From Cocos nucifera (lineage: Eukaryota > Streptophyta > Magnoliopsida > Arecales > Arecaceae): DNA of 64,000 nucleotides. A program made the position numbers and the translations under genes. The notes under the pieces were generated by a model that saw only the letters and a program-made list of their open reading frames with translations, was not told the origin of the DNA and did no database searches. Location: NCBI GenBank assembly GCA_006176705.1, contig QRFJ01004948.1:1-64000 (forward strand), read 5' to 3'. Positions 22,568 to 33,840 of this stretch are shown here, piece after piece; position 1 is the stretch's first letter, and each line of letters starts with the position of its first letter.

Positions 22568-23749
22568 CTAAGGATGCTGCCTGGCAAGGGCACGCTCCAC
22601 AGCATGCTCTACCAAATTAGGAAGTTGATCAGACATCTCATCAACCACTCGATGCACAATATCAGTAATCTGATCTTTCTCAAGGTGGATAGAATGTGCA
22701 AGCCAAATAAACGGACCTACAGATTTTGGCACGGGCTCCGATACTGGCACGAGCTCCTCTTCATCATCAACTTTGGTCCACTTCCCATTCACTTTTTTGA
22801 AACCCATCCGCTTCAAGGAGTATTCATCATACGCGTCAAAGTGCTTTATCTTCTTGAATGATTCACCCTTCATGTCTACACTGAACTCCCAAAATATGAT
22901 AGTAAGAAATTTTTCATAAGATAGGACCAATTTTGCTTTCATTCTTGCCTCTTGCATGGTCTTCATCATTAAGGCAGGAAAATTGAATTTTTCTTTCTTC
23001 AATATATGATAAAGAATCCCCACATCATTTCTTGTCATATAATCAAATTGTCCAATCTTGGGAATAAAGATCTTGTAGACCATGTGATGAAAAAGATGAT
23101 GATCGATACTTAAATGTTTTGCTAAAATCTCTTCAAAATTTAAAGCATCATCCCTGTTAAACAGCAAACAAAGTCCTGCTTGCCAATCATCAAACCTCTT
23201 AGCTCCTTCCACCTGAGTCTTCATTAACTGCCCTAGAATTTTCACTATCAAATGCTTGACCCCTTTAACTTCAGTTTCCAGAGATTGAGAACCTATCCTT
23301 GCATTTCCATAAAACTCTCTTACAAGATTTGGATAAGTAGGCAATTTCAACGAACATAAGTACTCCCACCCTTAGAATTTAATATACTCCCCGATCTCAA
23401 ATCCTTGTTTCTCCAGAAAACCAAAATCAATCTTTCTTTCAGTGGTCACTGCCCTAGAAGAAAATGGTATTACTTTTGAGGGGGATGGCGTGACCTAAGA
23501 TAGGGATTGTACAGTAGTAGTGAACAGAGTAGAACATTGGGGCGGAGAAAATGGCGGGGTACTAGTAGTTTGAGTGGCCGAAGGAGGAGGTGAGGAAGGT
23601 GGAGATGTGGCTGGGGGAATAGGAATCGAACTGGATTATGTCTGCTCAGTGGTGTTCCAATGATTCTTCATCCTCCGCTTATACGATCATAGTTGAATAG
23701 GAGTGATCTTAGGATGAATGCAAAGTTTCTTCTTCCTCAATGCCATGGA
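22568..23749 (-). pseudogene. S1 ORF3: extra ORF after pol
   Basis: Starts at an ATG on the minus strand near 23747 (MALRKKKLCIHPK) and ends at TGA/TAG near 22568. The first ~130 codons contain stops and a Pro/Ser/Thr-rich stretch; the last 260 codons (from 23350) are open. The conserved part reads GFLEKQGFEIGEYIKF, then TYPNLVREFYGN, HHLFHHMVYKIFIPK, ILYHILKKEKFNFPALMM, and EYSLKRMGFKKVNGKW. The same blocks in the same order occur in ORF3 of S2 (56974-58656). They resemble proteins annotated only as putative plant transposon protein (FYANL...RLLHHI...LPAL pattern). It is in the place of the env-like ORF of sireviruses, but I see no clear membrane segment. Function unknown. It has its own TATA region upstream. 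Confidence 0.8.
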
Positions 23750-23882
23750 TCCAAGTCCTCTTCCTCCAGATTTTTAGGGCATTAATTTGGAGATTTTTGG
23801 AGAAAAAATGAATGCCCTAGGGTTCTAAGGTGGGACGGCTGAGAAAGGGCGAACAAAAAATAAACAAAGTCCCATGGGTATT

Positions 23883-23966
23883 CTATTTTATAAATAGGAT
23901 TCCCGATACTTACTCGACTAAGATTAAGTTCTTGGTCGACTAAGTCTTAGTCGACTATGACTTTTT
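23883..23966 (-). promoter_or_regulatory. Candidate internal promoter of S1 ORF3
   Basis: On the minus strand: three GTCGAC-type palindromes (within 23910-23966, e.g. CTTAGTCGACTA), then about 15 bp downstream CCTATTTATAAAATAG, a TATA box, then about 135 bp of CT-rich leader to the ORF3 ATG. The arrangement copies that of the S1 LTR (palindromes, then TATA). Confidence 0.6.
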
Positions 23967-24130
23967 ATCTTAGTATGCTCAGTTTGAAATAGACTTTAAT
24001 GGCTAGAGTTTCAGTCTAAGAGATCTTGCAATGACTCATATCTTTTTTGATGGAATTAATGTAAGGATGATTTATGAAAAAATCATCACATCATAGCAAT
24101 CATTTCAACATACAAACATATTCAATAATT

Positions 24131-27100
24131 TTAACAATATGGATCAAATAACCCTAATTGCTTTCTTATGGCACAAAACCTTTCTTCATTTAAAAATTTA
24201 GTGAAAATATCTACAATTTGATTTTTGGTTGGCACAAACCCAAGAGTTATGTCATTATTTTGTACATGGTCTCTAATAAAATGATGTCTAACCTTTGTAT
24301 ATTTTGTTCTTGAGTCTAATATTGGATTCTTTGTTAAATTTATAGCACTAGTATTGTTACATCAAATAGAAATATTGTTACAAGTGTATATAGTCTTTTA
24401 GTTATTATTTGATCCACAATAGTTGAGCACAACAACTTCCAGCAGCAATATATTCAGCTTCCATCATAGATAAGACTACTAAATTTTATTTCTTACTAAA
24501 TCATGGGATCAAATTTACTCCTTGAAATAGACATGTTCCACTTATATTTTTCTTATCTAAGTAACATCCAGCAAAATTTGAATCACTATATCCAATTAAG
24601 TCTAGTGAAGATTATTTTGAGTACCACAAGCCTACATCTTGAGTATTTATCAAATATTTAAATATTCTTTTAACTGCAGCTACATGTAATTCTTTTGGGT
24701 TTGATTGATAACATGCACACATACATACACTAAATATTATATTAGGCCTGCTTGCAGTTAAATAAAGCAAAAATCCAATCATACCTTTGTATAATTTGGG
24801 ATCTACTGCTTTTCTTTTTGGATCTAGATCAAGCTTACAACTTATGCTCATAGGGGTGCCACTCCCTCTAACATTCTCCATCCCAAATTTCTTTAGCATT
24901 TTTTTTATGTATTTGCTTTGGTTGATGAAAATTCTCTCATATGATTGCTTGATTTAGAGTTTAAGAAAAAAATTGAGTTCCCCCATCATGCTCATCTCGA
25001 ACTCTTCCTGTATGAGACTAGCAAATTTTCTATACAAATCTTCATTAGTAGCTCCAAACATAATGTCATCAACATATAATTGTACAATTAGTAAATTATT
25101 TGATTTTTTTTAATAAACAATATTTTGTCTATATTTTCTCTTCTAGAGTTATTATTTAATAGAAACTTGCTCAACCTATCATACCAAGTCCTAGGTGCTA
25201 GTTTTAATCCATAGAGTGCCTTTTTAAGTCTATATACGTGATTTGGCAATTCTTGATTTTCAAAACCCAGAGGTTGTTCTACATAAACTTCCTCCTCAAT
25301 TAGTCCATTCAAAAATATACTTTTTACATCCATTTGAAAATGTTTGAAATTCATAAAACATGCAAATGACAAGACCAATCTAATAGCTTTAAGTCTAGCT
25401 ATAGGTGCAAAGGATTCATCAAAGTTGATTCCTTCTTCTTGATTGTATCCTTGTGCAATCAGTCTAACCTTATTTCTAATTACATTATCTTTTTCATCAG
25501 GTTTATTTTTAAAAGGATCCATTTAGTTTCAATTATAAAAAAGTTTTTAGGTCTTTCAACTAGTTTCCAAACTTTATTTCTTTCAAATTGGTTTAACTCT
25601 TCTTACATTACTAATATCAATTTGAGTCTTTTTCAACTTCAATTATATTCTTAGGTTCTAAAAGAGATACAAATACAATATGATTCATGGCCTCCCTAGG
25701 AGATAATCTAGTTTTAACTCCATGAGATGGATCACCAATAATTAATTGTTTGGAATGATTATGATCATATCTCCATTCCTTTGGTAAATTAGATGTACCT
25801 TGCTCTTCTTAAGATTGTTGCTCCCTTTCTTCAACATCTTGCTTTCCACCTTTTTGTTCTTGTAAAGGTGTATCTTCAAGTATCATATTCTTCATTTTCT
25901 TTTCTAAATTATCTACATTCATATCAATTTCTTCTTCTCTTGCTTTAAAAGAGGTAGTTTTATCAAAAATAACATGCACAAATTTCTCTACAATTAATAT
26001 TCTTTTATTAAACACTCTGTATGCTCTACTATTAGTTGAATAAACTAGAAAAATATCTTTATCTAATTTTGCATCAAATTTATCTAATTTATCTTTATCA
26101 TTTATCAAAATAAAGCATTTACATCTAAAAGCTTTGAAATATGAAATATTAGTTTTCTTTTTTTGTAAAACTCATATTGAATTTTCTTCAAAATAGGTTT
26201 AATTATGCTTTTTTTAGCATATAGCATGCGGTGTTAATAGCTTCCGTCCAAAAATATTTTGGAAGGTTGCTTTGACAAAGTATGGTCCATGCTATTTCAA
26301 TTAATGTTTTATTCTTTCTTTCTACCATCCCATTTTATTGGAATGTCCTAGGGGTTGAAAAATTATGGTTTATTCCATTCTTAGAGTAAAAGCTTTTAAA
26401 TTTTTTATTTTCAAATTTCGTTCCACGATCACTTCTTATATATAAAACATCACATTCTTTTTCTTTTGTGATTTTATTAAATAGCTCAGCAAACATGTCA
26501 AAGGCATTATCTTTATGAGATAAAAGTAAAATCCAAGTATATCTTGAAAAATCATCGATTATCGAAAAATTATATTATTTTCCTCCTAGACTTGTAGTTG
26601 AAATTGGTCCAAATAAATCCATATAAAGTAACTCTAGAGGTCTAGTTGAGACAATATTCTTAGATTTGAATGATGATTTTGTTTGTTTTCCAAATTGACA
26701 TGCTTTGCAAATCTTATTTTTTTCAAAATTTATTTTTGGATAAATCTTTTACTAAGTCAAGCTTGATTAATCTAGACAATGAGTTCATGCTTACATGACC
26801 TAGCTATTATGCCATATCCAACTAGATTTATTTACTTTAGCATTCATAGCAATAAGACATTTAATATTTTTATTTTTGAGTTCATCAAGATTAACAATAC
26901 AAACATTGTCATGTCTTTTTCCTATGAACTTAATGCTATCATCAAATGAATTAGTTACTATGCAATGAGATGATTTAAATGAAGCATTAAAATTTTTATC
27001 ACATAATTGACTAATACTAAGTAGATTATACATTAAACCATCAACTAGCAATATATTTTTTATATAAGTAGAGGGTGTGATCAAGATATTACCGTGACCA

Positions 27101-27260
27101 ATAATTTTAACTTTATCATTGTCACCAAATGTCACCACACCTCCATCTATTGCTTCAAGAGAGATAAATTGGGATCTATCTCTTGTCATGTGCCTCAAAC
27201 ATCCACTATCTAGATACCATCTTCTTTTAGCTCTCATGGATGCCAAGCACACCTATACAC
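24131..27260 (-). pseudogene. pol: S1 pol: protease, integrase, RT, RNase H
   Basis: Minus strand. Protease/INT start: RWYLDSGCLRHMTRD (27225-27180) and SISQLCDKNF (27000). The integrase core, 26790-26170, is broken by many stops. The INT C-terminal part KLDKFDAKLDKDIFLVYS lies at about 26095-26040. RT from 25522 has NKVRLIAQGYNQEEGINFDE, QMDVKSIFLNG and ALYGLKLAPRTWYD, and YVDDIMF near 25060-25080. RNase H: SRPNIIFSVCMCACYQSNP (24760), [12 protein letters not shown] (about 24450); the end is at TAA 24131. Expected order for copia. Numerous stops and frameshifts show decay. Confidence 0.9.
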
Positions 27261-27299
27261 GAAATCAAGTAGATTTAGGTACCCAAGTTAACTTGGGTC

Positions 27300-28501
27300 C
27301 TTTGAGGTTAGCACAAATGGTTTCTTTTGAAATTAAAATTCATCTTATCTTTAATTGATTTATATTAAGTTTCTTATTTGCATTCATTATGCATTCAAAT
27401 GCTTTGTGTCCAGTTTTGTTATATTTAAAACAAGTTATGGTTTTTCATTGATTTTGTAATCTATAAATCACATTTCTTAGAAATTTTTATTTTATTTGTG
27501 GATTGTATCCTGAACCAGCTTTATCAAAAACTATCTTTTGATTATCAATCAATGTTTGAAGATTTTTTGAACTAATCATGTATTTATCTATAATTGATCT
27601 TAGTCTTACTATTTATCTATAATTTATTTTCTTTTTCTTTCTCTTTCTCTTTGGTAACTTCTCCCTTATTGTATTTTCTTCTAGGCTCAGATTTCTTCCT
27701 TCTTTTCATGATCTTCTTGAATCTTCTTGCTATCATGGCCATCTCCTCATCATCTTTTGAGTCTTCTTCGGAATCACTCTCTTCTTCATGGATGGCAGCA
27801 ACCTTGAGGGCTATGGTTTTTTTCTTCACCTCTTCTTCCTTTCCTTGGTTCATATTTAGCTCATGGGTCATAAGAGATCCAATGAGCTCTTCCAAAGCTA
27901 ACTTGTTTAAGTTCTTTGCTTCTTGAATGGTAGTTTTTTTTGGCTCTCAATTCTTCGACAAGGGTCTAGGATATTTTTGCACAACATCACTATTAGAATA
28001 ATCCTTTCCTAGATGCTTTAAATTATTTAATATATTGGTGAATCTTGCAAATATTTTGGTGATAATTTCATGTGATTCCATTTTGAATAATTCATACTTG
28101 CATACCAACATGTTTATTTTAGATTCTTTGACTTGATTAGTATCCTCATGGGTAACTTCAAGTCTATCCTAAATTTTTTTGGTAGATGAACATGTTGATA
28201 TCCTATTAAACTCATTTGCATCCAAAGCACAATATAACATATTCATTACTTTGGCATTGAGTTGTGTTTCTCTTTTGTCATATTCATCCCAATTCTTTTT
28301 GGACTTTGGAATGAACATGCCATTAATTATGATTGTGGGTGTATAAGGGCCTTTTACTATGACATTCCACATGTCATAGTCTTGTGCTTGAAGAAATACC
28401 CTCATTCTTGCTTTTCAATAGGTATAATTATTTCCATTGAAAATTGGTGGTCTATTGGTTGATTGCCCTTCAACCAATAAATTTCTAATTAGGTTTGTCA
28501 T
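27300..28501 (-). pseudogene. gag: S1 gag
   Basis: Begins at ATG 28501-28499 (MTNLIRNLLVEGQSTNRPP) and reads NGNNYTY, then MRVFLQAQDYDMWNVIVKGPY (28405 on), NRISTCSSTKKI, LEELIGSLMTHELNMNQGKE (27895 on), and the basic MARRFKKIMKRRKKSEPR-type segment. A zinc knuckle near 27420-27385 is altered: second Cys replaced (CFKYNKTGHKAFEC). Frameshifts and stops occur. Sirevirus gags share this UBN2-type layout. The capsid would package element RNA. Confidence 0.85.
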
Positions 28502-28552
28502 TAAATCTTTGGCTCTATGACCATTAGGATAATAACTAATATTAGAGCATCT

Positions 28553-28564
28553 ACTCTAATACCA
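28553..28564 (-). promoter_or_regulatory. Primer-binding site of S1
   Basis: Read on the minus strand, TGGTATTAGAGT two bases inside the 5' LTR, close to the initiator-Met tRNA complement (TGGTATCAGAGC) used by most plant copia elements, with one or two changes. Confidence 0.7.
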
Positions 28565-28566
28565 CT

Positions 28567-30056
28567 TGTTGTCCAAGGATGGACACCCAAGAGGAGAGGG
28601 TGAATTGGATATTTAAAAATTTAAACTCTAATTAAACTAAATTTTAAAGTAGTGTGCTTGGTGAAATAATGTGAAACACAAGTATAGAATGAGAGAAATA
28701 TAAATAACACAATAACAAGCATAAGAGACCAAACTTTTATAGTGGTTTGGCACTAAACTCGGCACCTACATCCACTCCTCAAGTAAACCACTTGAGAGTT
28801 TAATTATAATCACTCAATTGATTACAGTTCGATTATTTTACCTAGGCTCACAATCCAATCTAGTTGGTCTTGACCTAGGCTCACCAACTATAATCTTTAC
28901 AATGATTATTTTCTGAGCTCACAATCAATCTAGTTAGTTTTTTCTGGATTACTAACCAAAACCATACAAGATTATTTTTCTCTGGGCTAACAATCAACCT
29001 CGATTGGTTTTGATCTAGGCTCACCAATCAAACCTTTATAATGTCCAACTGTAGGCTTGGACCAACCCCAAGAAACTTTTAAATAAATAAGCTACAATGA
29101 TTAAAGAAGTTTAGGAAGAAAAACTCAATGAAGCCCAAAAGAAGAGTTTATCAATGAAAGGCTTGTTTGCTTTGCTCTTCTTCTTGAATGCTTGAAAGAA
29201 ATTGATAAACTCTTCAATGCTTGTATCTTGACTTCTCTCAACTCTAGGATGATTGGAAGGATAAGAAATATTCAGAAGAATAGATCCTTCACTTAATGGC
29301 ACTCTCAATGAATAAACTTGCTATAGGCTTGAAGGCTCTTGAATGTGGATTCCAAAAGTTCTTATTGAAGTTCTTAGATGTCTCTTATATATTTTTAGAC
29401 TTTCCTACCACTCAAAAACATTTGAGGAGGCTCTATTCAATATCCTAGCCATTGGACACAAAAATCTAGTCATTGGAAAAAAGTTAGGATTGAAAAAGTA
29501 CAGTTCTGAAAAAAACTAGTCGTTATAGTGACTTAGTCGACTAACCTTCTTGACTTAGTCGACTAAGTCTCCTGGATCCTCAACTTCAGTCTTTTCTATA
29601 CTTTCTATTTTTTGCAGTATTCTGAGACATAGTCTATTAACTTCTCAGACTTAGTCAACTAAGTCCTCTAGGTCCAGAACTTTCATTTTTCTATGCTTTC
29701 TGCTTTTGTTGTTCTTTGATACATAGTCGACTTACTCTCAAAGCTTAGTTGACTAAGATGTGTGCCAAGTATGCCATTTGATTTTTAATAGTATTTCTTT
29801 TCAACTTATTTTGTAGGCTAGACTTGCTTCCTAAACTTGATTTATCTCTCATTAACCATTATTTTTAGGGTGTATCAAGTCTTGATTTTCTTCAAGAGCC
29901 TCTTGATTGATGATACTCCATTTGATTGATGAAAATCACTTAGAGCATTGTAAATGCTTAAAATTTAAACTACACATCCTCAAAAATAATATTAGTAACT
30001 TAATAAATTACACTCAAATGCTTTTATTATCATCAAAATCAGTCCAAGGGTCAACA
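28567..30056 (-). repeat. 5' LTR of S1
   Basis: Same boundaries as the left LTR (TGTTG...TCAACA), with about 1490 bp. A short deletion relative to the 3' LTR removes one copy of a duplicated GGCTTGAGGAACTTGGTGTA-like phrase. TATA is at about 29386-29394. GTCGAC palindromes lie upstream, near 29536-29570 (two intact, others mutated). Confidence 0.92.
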
Positions 30057-30469
30057 TATTTTTTCTCTGGCTTGGATGAGTTTGAATTAACAAAGAGCTT
30101 TGGTGGAAGAGCTTTAGCTACTCCCAAAGTTATTTATGAAAATTGCAACATTTCTAAGTGATGGTTTAATTACAACACCTCCAACTACAAATATGATGAT
30201 AGTACCTCCAAAGGTGTGAATTATGCTACTTCCACGTATCTTTAAATCACACATTATTCATTAATTAGGGTCATTATTACATATGTAATTAGTGCAAAAT
30301 AATAATAAATGATAGTATCCTAACATAGTTTAGTTCGGTCAAGAGAATAACAGACACCATAACCTAATATGACCTATAATAAGAGAGTTTGTAATTTTAG
30401 CAATATAGTGTATAAAATTATAATTAAAAAGAACTAATATTTATGCTGAAATAAACATGAAACAATGCT
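30057..30469. other. Spacer between S1 and MULE relic
   Basis: AT-rich DNA without recognisable coding or repeats. It was contiguous with 19488-20434 before S1 inserted, and lies downstream of the minus-strand MULE gene, so it may hold its 3' flank. Confidence 0.35.
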
Positions 30470-30872
30470 ATCCTATGTTTGTCACTTGCAATTGGACTTT
30501 GCCCTCCTTGCCTTTGCAGCACTTTGGGCCTCCTTGCACTCATTGGTATTTGGGAAGTGGCTCCTAAACCTTACTTCTTTTGTGGTCTTCCTCTTCCCCT
30601 AACCTTGAACTTATTAATGTACTTGGCAAGCCATTCAGAATTAGCTTATCCATTTCTCAACCTTCTACAATACGTATTCAATTTCGATATTTTTACAATA
30701 AATATCTTCTCCATTTACATCTAGCTTGCATATATCTTCCAAGGATATTTGTCTACACATTTGGCCTCCATCTTTATCTCACCACTCCTTTTCCAATAAT
30801 ATTATATCCATTTATTATAGTGCATCTATTAACAACATCCTTAAATTGCTTAGAACCCTCAAACTTCATATT
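30470..30872 (-). pseudogene. MULE (MuDR-type) transposase relic, downstream part
   Basis: Minus strand. Reading from 30872 down: MKFEGSKQFKDVVNRC and INGYNIIGKG (the N-terminal DNA-binding module), a one-base shift, then EAKCVDKYPWKIYAS, KISKLNTYCRRL and SEWLAKYINKF, the zinc-binding segment of MuDR-type transposases (pattern C..(C)PW.I.AS...T...W.A..Y..KF). It then runs in frame into RGRGRPQKK and a stop, the basic motif normally found near the C-terminus, so the central catalytic domain is deleted. His/Cys ligands are partly mutated. The upstream part of the same gene is at 61311-61839. Confidence 0.72.
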
Positions 30873-30877
30873 GAGTT
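30873..30877. repeat. Left target duplication of S2 (GAGTT)
   Basis: GAGTT directly before the S2 5' LTR; identical to 61306-61310 directly after the S2 3' LTR. Confidence 0.85.
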
Positions 30878-32181
30878 TGTTGCTTCAAGAATTGATTTTG
30901 ATGACTATAAAATATTTGAGAAGAGTACTAATGATTTTTGGTTTGAAAAAAGAATAATTGTATATTTTAGATTTCACAAGAATTTTCAAATTTATCAAAG
31001 AAGATTGAAGAAGGACAAAATCATAATTTCATTAAGTTGGAGATTAAGAAAATATTTTTCGAAAGACTCAAGAGTATTAGAGAAGAATTCAGATCATTCA
31101 GAGCTAATTTCATATTTTTTGAAAGTTAGAAACTAAGAAAAGTCAAGTTTGAGCAAAAAAATCGACCCCTAGGCTGACCCCAACTGAAACAGGCTGATTG
31201 GCATGCTTGTTCCTAGTTGGCATGCCAAAAGGGGATGATCTTGAGGTCAACCTCTACTGTTTCGCAGGCCAAAATATAGAAACTTATCTTTTCTATTTCT
31301 ATCATAGAGGTAGACCCTGGGTCGACCCCCTGTGCCAAAGGATGATCCTAGGGTCGATCCCTGTGCCAGGGGACGACCCCAGGGTCGACCCCTATGATGA
31401 AAAAGTTCTATAATGGCTAGTTTTTTAATTCATTTTGGCAGCATTTAATGCTCATTAATGGCTCTCCAATGGCTATAAATGGATATTTTTCACTCTCCAG
31501 CATTCAGTGAAGATATTAAGGCATTCAAATGGAGAGAAAACATAAGAAAAATTAAGAAAATATTCAGCCTTAGTGAAAAACTTCCTTTCAAGTATAAAAG
31601 CATTCAATTCAAGCTCAACCACCTCTCCAATGCTCATTCAAGCCTTCATTTATTCTGAGAGAAATTTAAAAAGCTTCTCCACTATTTTGTAAAGTATTTT
31701 TTAAAGTCTTATTGTGCTCACTAAAGGGTTTGAACTTGTTTTACAATTATCATTATCTTGTACTCTATTTTTATTATTGTGTTTCAAGTTTTGGGGGTTC
31801 CAAAACTTGGGAAGGTTGATCTGAACCTTGAATCAAAGTGTATTCAGCTAGCTTATACCCAAAAAATAAGTGTTTTAGCTAGGGATAGCTATGGTCAGAG
31901 GTTACCGACGTTGTATTCGATTTGAATATATTTTAGTAGATTGAATTTCCAAGTAGGAGCTTGGAGAGTGGATATAGATGCAAGATTGGCATCAAACTAC
32001 TATAAACCTTGCTTATTTATGGTATATTGATTTGCTCTTATTCATCCTTAATTTATTCTCTTGCATACTTACTTCTTAATTTTCTACTTTGCTCACAACA
32101 ACCATTGCACATTGCTTCTTTATTTTTTACTTAATCTTTGTGGTTCATACTTTACTTAAAAATTTTTAAAGCTGGGCAACA
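30878..32181 (+). repeat. 5' LTR of S2
   Basis: TGTTGCTTCAAGAATTG to GCTGGGCAACA, matching 59930-61305. The last ~60 bp before the end (TCAACCCCTCCCCCC region of the other LTR) is deleted here. GTCGAC-type palindromes at about 31315-31390 are followed by a TATA box at about 31474. Confidence 0.92.
31315..31482 (+). promoter_or_regulatory. GGGTCGACCC palindromes and TATA box in S2 LTR
   Basis: GTCGAC occurs at 31321-31326 and 31384-31389, with a mutated copy GTCGAT near 31353, each inside GGGTCGACCC-like palindromes, then GGCTATAAATGG at about 31472-31483. The segment TGTGCCAGGGGACGACCCC next to the last palindrome recurs with two changes at 56532-56550, upstream of ORF3. Confidence 0.75.
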
Positions 32182-32183
32182 AG

Positions 32184-32195
32184 TGGGATCAGAGC
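32184..32195 (+). promoter_or_regulatory. Primer-binding site of S2
   Basis: TGGGATCAGAGC two bases after the LTR end, a one-base variant of the initiator-Met complement TGGTATCAGAGC. Confidence 0.7.
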
Positions 32196-32243
32196 TTGGT
32201 TCTCTAGCCCTTTCTTGATTTAATCATCAAGAGTCAAAGATCT

Positions 32244-33836
32244 ATGGCAACTTAAATTGGTACTTCACTAGCCGAAGGGCAGTCCACTAACCAACCTCCA
32301 CTTTTTAATGGATCAAACTACATCTATTGAAAAGCTCGGATGAAAATTTTCATTTTAGCACTCGACTATGATATATGGAGTATCATAGTAAATGAACTAT
32401 ACACACCCACTAAATTGATTAATGGTGTGGAATCAACCAAACTAGAAAAGGACTAGGATGAGGTTGACAAGAAAATGACTCAGCTTAATGCTAAAGCCAT
32501 GATGTTTTGTATTGTGCATTAGATGCAAATAAATTTAATCACATTTCAACTTGCATATCAGCTAAAGAAATATAAGATATGTTAAAAGTAACTCATGAAG
32601 GTACCAACCAAGTTAAAAAGTCAAAAATCAACATGCTTATACATAAATATGAACTCTTTAAAATAGAACATGATGAGTCTATTATTGAAATATTTACTTA
32701 CTTTATGGATATTATTGATAGTCTTAACAGTCTTGGTAAGTCTTACTCTAATAGTGATGTTATAAGAAAGGTTCTTAGATCTCTAACAAGAACATGAAAA
32801 GTAAAGGTCACTGCAATTCAAGAAGCGAAGGATTTAAACATCTTACCTTTGGAGGAGCTTCTAGGATCACTCATGATGGATGAACTTAGCATGAAACAAC
32901 ATCATGAAAAAGTCAAGAAGAAGAAAACAATCACCCTTAGATCTACTACTTAATAAAAGGAGAAATCCCATCAAACTAAAAATGATGAACAAGATAAAGA
33001 ATTGGCCCTTATCACTCAAAAATTCAAGAGATTTTTAAAAAAAGAAGATAAGAAATAAGAAGAAGATGACAAACAAAAGGGGAGCACAATAAGGAGATGG
33101 ACAAAGAGCAGCCGCTTATATACTATGAATGTAAGAAGCTGGGGCATTTTAGATCTGAATGTCCTCAACTCAAGAAGGCCCCTAAGAAATTCAAGAAAAA
33201 GGCTATGGTGGCTACACGAAGTGACAGTGATAACTCGAGCTCTAAAGAAGAATCTCATGAAAAAGCCAACTTGTGTCTTATGGTACATGAAAATGTGGTA
33301 ATTGTTGAAACTTCAAATGACTTTACTTTTGAAGAACTCCAAGAAGCCTTTTATGACTTAGTAGATGATCTAAAGAAGTTAGGGTTAAAGAACAAATAAC
33401 TCAAATCAAAGAATCAATTCTTACTAAAAGAAAATGAGACTATTTCAAATGAAAAACTAGTCTTAACTCAAAAAAAATCTGAACTTAAAGAATGAGATAG
33501 TCAAACTAAAACTAATGGTAGAAAAATTCACTCTAAGCTTAAATAAACTTCAAATAATTTTTGAAAATCAAAAAGCGGTATATGATAAAGCCGGTCTTGA
33601 CTAAAATCCTCTAAAGAAGCAAAAATTTTTGAAAAATATTTTTGTGAACTCATCAACTAATAAGCTTTAAAATGTTACTTGCTCCAAATGTGAAAAAGTA
33701 GGACATAAATCTTATACATGCTTTTCTAGCAAATTTAAAAGTTTAAATGTAAAGAAAATATGGATTCTAAAAGAAATCATTATGACTAACCAAAAAAGAT
33801 CCAAGAAAACTTGGGTACCTAAAGTTAAGACTTGAT
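32244..33836 (+). pseudogene. gag: S2 gag
   Basis: Starts at ATG 32244 (MAT, then a stop, then SLAEGQSTNQPPLFNGSNYI). Continues with MLKVTHEGTNQVKKSKINML (from 32579), LPLEELLGSLMMDELSM (32850), ALITQKFKRFLKKEDK (33005), a first zinc knuckle-like YYECKKLGHFRSEC (33120; first Cys as Tyr-Tyr-Glu-Cys) and a second CSKCEKVGHKSYTC (33682). Stops and frameshifts break it into several frames. Same protein family and order as S1 gag. Confidence 0.85.
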
Positions 33837-33840
33837 TTTG

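Larger units (their letters stand above)
20435..30056 (-). mobile_element. Sirevirus-type copia element S1 (minus strand), 9.6 kb
   Basis: Complete element with two LTRs (20435-21960 and 28567-30056), PBS, gag, pol and an extra ORF3 between pol and the 3' LTR, all on the minus strand. Gag type (RPPIFNGNNYTY..., LEELIGSLMTHELNM) and the extra downstream ORF indicate the sirevirus (SIRE/Maximus) lineage. Flanks TTTTT (20430-20434) and TATTT (30057-30061) match at four of five bases, a plausible aged target duplication. Coding regions hold several stops, so it is probably non-autonomous. Confidence 0.92.
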
